From Rhizobiaceae bacterium UBA1291 (GTDB lineage: Bacteria; Pseudomonadota; Alphaproteobacteria; Rhizobiales; Rhizobiaceae), in NCBI GenBank assembly GCA_002307905.1, contig DBUL01000062.1, forward strand, positions 10,394-21,106: a stretch of 10,713 bases of DNA, given 5' to 3'. The notes below the pieces were generated by a model. That model searched no databases and had not been told where the DNA came from. It saw only the letters and a program-made list of their open reading frames with translations. A program made the position numbers and the translations under genes. This document shows positions 8,546 to 10,713 of this stretch, one piece after another (positions within the stretch are counted from its first letter, which is position 1; each line of letters begins with the position of its first letter).

Positions 8546-9055
8546 ATGAGCCGTTCTGCCTCCTTTGTGAAATCCGACACCGTGATCGCCGCCGCTCTGA
8601 CCCTCGGCATGGCGGTGGTCGTCGGCTCGGCGCTCGGTTTCGAGCATATCGGCGGATACATCCCCTGTGCCCTCTGCCTGATACAGCGCAACCCCTATTA
8701 CATCGGCGTCGGCGTCGGCGCGCTGGCAGTCCTGTCCGCGGTATTCAGACTGCCACCCGTCGTCACGCGCGGTCTGTTCGCCATCATCGCCGTTCTGATG
8801 ATCGTCAGCATCGGCCTTGGCGCCTATCATGCCGGCGTCGAGTGGAAGTTCTGGGAAGGCCCGGCGAGCTGCACGATCGGCGCGACCGGCGGCGAGGCCC
8901 CCGTCAACGTGCTGGAAGCCCTGAACTCGACCAAGGCGCCCTCCTGCACCGAAGCCACCTTGCGCGTACTCGGCCTGTCCTTTGCCGGTTGGAATGTGCT
9001 GACGAGTGCCGTTCTGGCCGCGATCGCGCTTTGGGCCACCTTCCGTAAGCGCTGA
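8546..9055 (+). CDS. dsbB: Disulfide bond formation protein DsbB
   Basis: DsbB is an inner-membrane quinone reductase that reoxidises the periplasmic disulfide donor DsbA. The 169-residue product has four transmembrane helices (about 12-32, 50-67, 73-94 and 143-163). The first periplasmic loop carries the redox pair C41-x-x-C44 in GYIPCALCLIQRNPYY. The conserved QR pair after it (Q47, R48) is the quinone-site arginine region in known DsbB. The second periplasmic loop holds C109 (GPASCTIG) and C134 (APSCTEA), matching the C104/C130 pair of the E. coli protein. All four essential cysteines are therefore present. AGGA (8534-8537) is eight bases from the ATG. No DsbA gene is in the window. The gene is convergent with the HNH endonuclease gene, 7 bp apart, and no hairpin terminator is seen between them. 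Confidence 0.93.
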   Translation: MSRSASFVKSDTVIAAALTLGMAVVVGSALGFEHIGGYIPCALCLIQRNPYYIGVGVGALAVLSAVFRLPPVVTRGLFAIIAVLMIVSIGLGAYHAGVEWKFWEGPASCTIGATGGEAPVNVLEALNSTKAPSCTEATLRVLGLSFAGWNVLTSAVLAAIALWATFRKR

Positions 9056-9062
9056 ACGCCCC

Positions 9063-9620
9063 TCACGGCTGCAGTTCGGAATCCCAGTAAAGATAATCGA
9101 CCCAGCTTTCATGCAGATGGTTGGGCGGGAAAAGCCGGCCGTTGTTGTGCAGGTCCTGCACCGTCGGGCGGTACGGCCGCTGATGCGGGAACATCTGCGC
9201 ATGCTTCGGCAGCTTGCTGCCCTTCCTGAGATTGCACGGTGAGCAGGCCGCCACGACGTTTTCCCAGGTGGTTTCGCCGCCATGGGCGCGCGGGATGACG
9301 TGGTCGAAGGTCAGGTCCTCGTCAGCTCCGCAATACTGGCATTCGAACCTGTCGCGCAGGAAGACGTTGAAGCGGGTAAACGCCGGATTGCGGGTCGGCT
9401 GGACATAGGTCTTCAGGCTGACGACGCTCGGCAGCCGCATGGAAAAGCTCGGCGAGCAGACGGAGTGATCATATTCGGCGATGATGTTCACACGGTCAAG
9501 GAACACCGCCTTGATCGCGTCCTGCCAGGACCACAGCGACAAGGGATAATAACTCAGCGGCCTGTAGTCGGCATTCAGGACGAGCGCCGGCAAGGACTGG
9601 GGTGAGACTGCAATCGTCAA
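9063..9620 (-). CDS. Stand-alone HNH endonuclease family protein
   Basis: The product has 185 residues. The N-terminal ~85 residues (PALVLNADYRPLSYYPLSLW...) form a conserved but uncharacterised region. The C-terminal half is an HNH nuclease fold: C94-x-x-C97 (FECQYCG), D106-H107 (LTFDHVIPRAHGG) supplying the catalytic metal ligand and general base, N121 (TTWENVV), and C126-x-x-C129-N130 (CSPCNLRKG). The four cysteines should bind a structural zinc. The protein starts at TTG: there is no ATG before residue 61, and AGGAG (9627-9631) sits six bases upstream of the TTG. Genes like this are found in many alphaproteobacterial core genomes outside phages, restriction systems or introns. The cellular target is not known to me. 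The AlkA-type glycosylase gene lies 97 bp upstream on the same strand. Confidence 0.9.
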   Translation of the reverse strand: MTIAVSPQSLPALVLNADYRPLSYYPLSLWSWQDAIKAVFLDRVNIIAEYDHSVCSPSFSMRLPSVVSLKTYVQPTRNPAFTRFNVFLRDRFECQYCGADEDLTFDHVIPRAHGGETTWENVVAACSPCNLRKGSKLPKHAQMFPHQRPYRPTVQDLHNNGRLFPPNHLHESWVDYLYWDSELQP

Positions 9621-9626
9621 GGGATT

Positions 9627-9631
9627 CTCCT
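9627..9631 (-). promoter_or_regulatory. Ribosome-binding site supporting a TTG start (HNH gene)
   Basis: On the minus strand, AGGAG is followed by the six-base spacer AATCCC and then TTG. This near-ideal spacing decides the otherwise doubtful start of the HNH gene at 9620. Confidence 0.75.
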
Positions 9632-9655
9632 GATCGATTCGGCACCTATGTTTTT

Positions 9656-9685
9656 ATATTAGGTCCGTTGTGACAGCCTTGTGAA
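9656..9685 (-). promoter_or_regulatory. Candidate promoter of the HNH gene
   Basis: TTCACA (9685-9680), an 18-base spacer and TAATAT (9661-9656) precede the HNH gene by about 36 bases. The stretch around the -10 box (TAATATAAAAAC) is the most AT-rich part of the neighbourhood. The -35 match is only moderate and the spacer is long. Confidence 0.35.
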
Positions 9686-9717
9686 GCCCCCTTCCGATGG
9701 GGTGTCCTTCTGCCGCG

Positions 9718-10365
9718 CTATTCCGCCGCGGGCGTCGCCTCCCGGCCGGTACGGGCGGCATAGTGCGCCCAGAACAGCCGGGCGGCGATTGATCGCCAGG
9801 GCTGCCAGGCGTCGGCGATTTCGGCCACCTGCCGGATGCCGGGCCGCGTTTCGTGACCGAACACATCGCCGACCGCGGCGCGCAGCGCCACGTCGCCGGC
9901 CGGGAAGATGTCGGGATGGCCGCCGCAGAACATCAGGTAGACCTCGGCGGTCCACAGGCCGATGCCCTTGAGCGCCGTCAGCCTTGCGATCGCCTCAGCC
10001 GCTTCGAATTCGGTGATCGCCGACAGATCGAGCAATCCGGAGGAGACAGCACGCGCGGTGAGCTCAAGGGTGGACGACTTGGCGCGCGACAGGCCGAGGC
10101 GGGCAACAGCTGCGGCATCGAGCGCTAGATAAGCTTCGGCCGAAAGCGGCCCGCCGGTTGCCGTCACGATGCGGGCCCAGATCGCCTCGGCGCTCGCGCG
10201 CGACACCATCTGCGAGACGATGATATGCGCGAGCCCGGCAAATCCCGGTTCGGCAAGGCGCAGCGGCAGGGGAGCGAGCCGGCTGGCCAGAGGTCCGAGT
10301 CGCGGATCGATCGCCACCAGCTCCGAAAGACCAAGCGCTACATCCTGCGCAGTCGTGATGATCAT
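9718..10365 (-). CDS. alkA: DNA-3-methyladenine glycosylase II (AlkA-type, HhH-GPD)
   Basis: This 215-residue protein belongs to the HhH-GPD base-excision glycosylases. Enzymes of the AlkA type remove 3-methyladenine and other alkylated purines by hydrolysing the N-glycosidic bond. The helix-hairpin-helix is visible as LKGIGLWTAEVYL (residues 132-144) with the conserved tryptophan W138. The catalytic aspartate is D158 in FPAGDVALR. An earlier segment, FAGLAHIIVSQMVSRASAEAIW (from residue 42), is the typical first core helix. E. coli AlkA has an extra N-terminal domain (282 residues in all) that is absent here, as in many short bacterial homologues. The ATG at 10365 is chosen because GAGGG (10370-10374) precedes it. 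An in-frame ATG at 10431 would run into divergent gluQRS. It is transcribed away from gluQRS with 52 bp between the starts and may be read through to the HNH gene. Confidence 0.9.
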   Translation of the reverse strand: MIITTAQDVALGLSELVAIDPRLGPLASRLAPLPLRLAEPGFAGLAHIIVSQMVSRASAEAIWARIVTATGGPLSAEAYLALDAAAVARLGLSRAKSSTLELTARAVSSGLLDLSAITEFEAAEAIARLTALKGIGLWTAEVYLMFCGGHPDIFPAGDVALRAAVGDVFGHETRPGIRQVAEIADAWQPWRSIAARLFWAHYAARTGREATPAAE

Positions 10366-10417
10366 TTCGCCCTCGCCCGCCCTTTTCCGCAACCCGCATT
10401 TCGTGCCAGATGGAAGC

Positions 10418-10713
10418 ATGATCCCATCCACCGGTCAAAACCCGGCCCTGCGGTTCGCGCCGAGCCCGAACGGCCCCCTGCATCTCGGCCATGCGCTGTC
10501 GGCCTTGCTCAATGCGGACATGGCAACGGCGCTCGGCGGGCGCCTCCTGCTGCGCATGGAAGACATAGACGTGACGCGCTGCACACCCGAATTCGAGCAG
10601 GCGATCTACGAGGATCTGGCTTGGCTCGGGCTCGACTGGGAGCGGCCGGTGCGGCGGCAGTCGGAACATTTCGACGACTATCGCGCCGCACTCGACGCGC
10701 TGATCGCAAGAGG
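10418..10713 (+). CDS. gluQRS: Glutamyl-Q tRNA(Asp) synthetase GluQ-RS (3' end outside window)
   Basis: The first 98 codons are present. GluQ-RS is a shortened paralogue of glutamyl-tRNA synthetase that activates glutamate without tRNA and attaches it to the queuosine at position 34 of tRNA-Asp. The N-terminus reads LRFAPSPNGPLHLGHALSAL, with the class I HIGH motif as HLGH at residues 22-25. It continues with LLLRMEDIDVTRC (about 43-55) and EDLAWLGLDWE. The near absence of residues before RFAPSP and the LRMEDID-T-R pattern fit GluQ-RS and GltX alike; the form PNGPLHLGHALSAL favours GluQ-RS. The zinc-binding and KMSKS-like parts lie beyond the right edge. ATG 10418 has only a close GGAAG before it, and an in-frame GTG at 10403 is possible. 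A full GltX truncated by the window cannot be wholly excluded. Confidence 0.88.
   Translation, partial: MIPSTGQNPALRFAPSPNGPLHLGHALSALLNADMATALGGRLLLRMEDIDVTRCTPEFEQAIYEDLAWLGLDWERPVRRQSEHFDDYRAALDALIAR

Noticed and set aside
10064..10669. A 201-codon minus-strand open frame across the alkA/gluQRS junction
   Set aside because: It overlaps the HIGH motif of gluQRS and the N-terminus of alkA, and has no domain signature.

Overview
The window looks like chromosomal DNA from an alphaproteobacterium of the order Hyphomicrobiales (Rhizobiales), most likely Rhizobiaceae. The base composition is GC-rich with strong third-position GC bias. The gene set also fits: a SecA with a C-terminal zinc motif, a stand-alone HNH endonuclease of the type found in rhizobial core genomes, a YqaA-DsbB pair and GluQ-RS. 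The family placement is inferred from gene content; no marker in the window proves it. No integrase, transposase, CRISPR array or phage gene is visible.

Layout, left to right. (1) The 3' nine-tenths of secA enters from the left edge and ends in a strong intrinsic terminator. (2) A two-gene plus-strand unit follows: a 12-helix Wzx/MOP-type polysaccharide flippase and, 2 bp later, a BioF2-like (CelD-like) GNAT acyltransferase. Together they look like part of a surface-polysaccharide pathway. (3) Convergent to it lies a minus-strand AMP-forming acyl-CoA synthetase. (4) After a 233-bp intergenic region comes a small plus-strand gene whose C-terminus resembles the Xre/MbcA/ParS antitoxin toxin-binding domain, with no toxin beside it. 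(5) Immediately downstream, on the opposite strand, is the decayed C-terminal end of a short-chain dehydrogenase gene, next to an intact tRNA-Leu(CAA) gene with a good sigma-70 promoter. (6) A plus-strand pair follows: a YqaA/DedA-family membrane protein and the disulfide oxidoreductase DsbB. (7) On the minus strand are an HNH endonuclease (TTG start) and, upstream of it, an AlkA-type DNA glycosylase. (8) Divergent from the glycosylase, gluQRS begins and runs off the right edge.

Most of the window is ordinary housekeeping DNA: protein export, periplasmic thiol oxidation, alkylation repair and tRNA function. The least ordinary part is about 7.1-7.8 kb, where an orphan antitoxin-like gene, a dehydrogenase relic and a tRNA gene sit together; this looks like a site of past gene loss or rearrangement. 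The second is the flippase/acyltransferase pair, whose polysaccharide cannot be named from sequence alone. I found no clear case for an entirely new multi-gene system.
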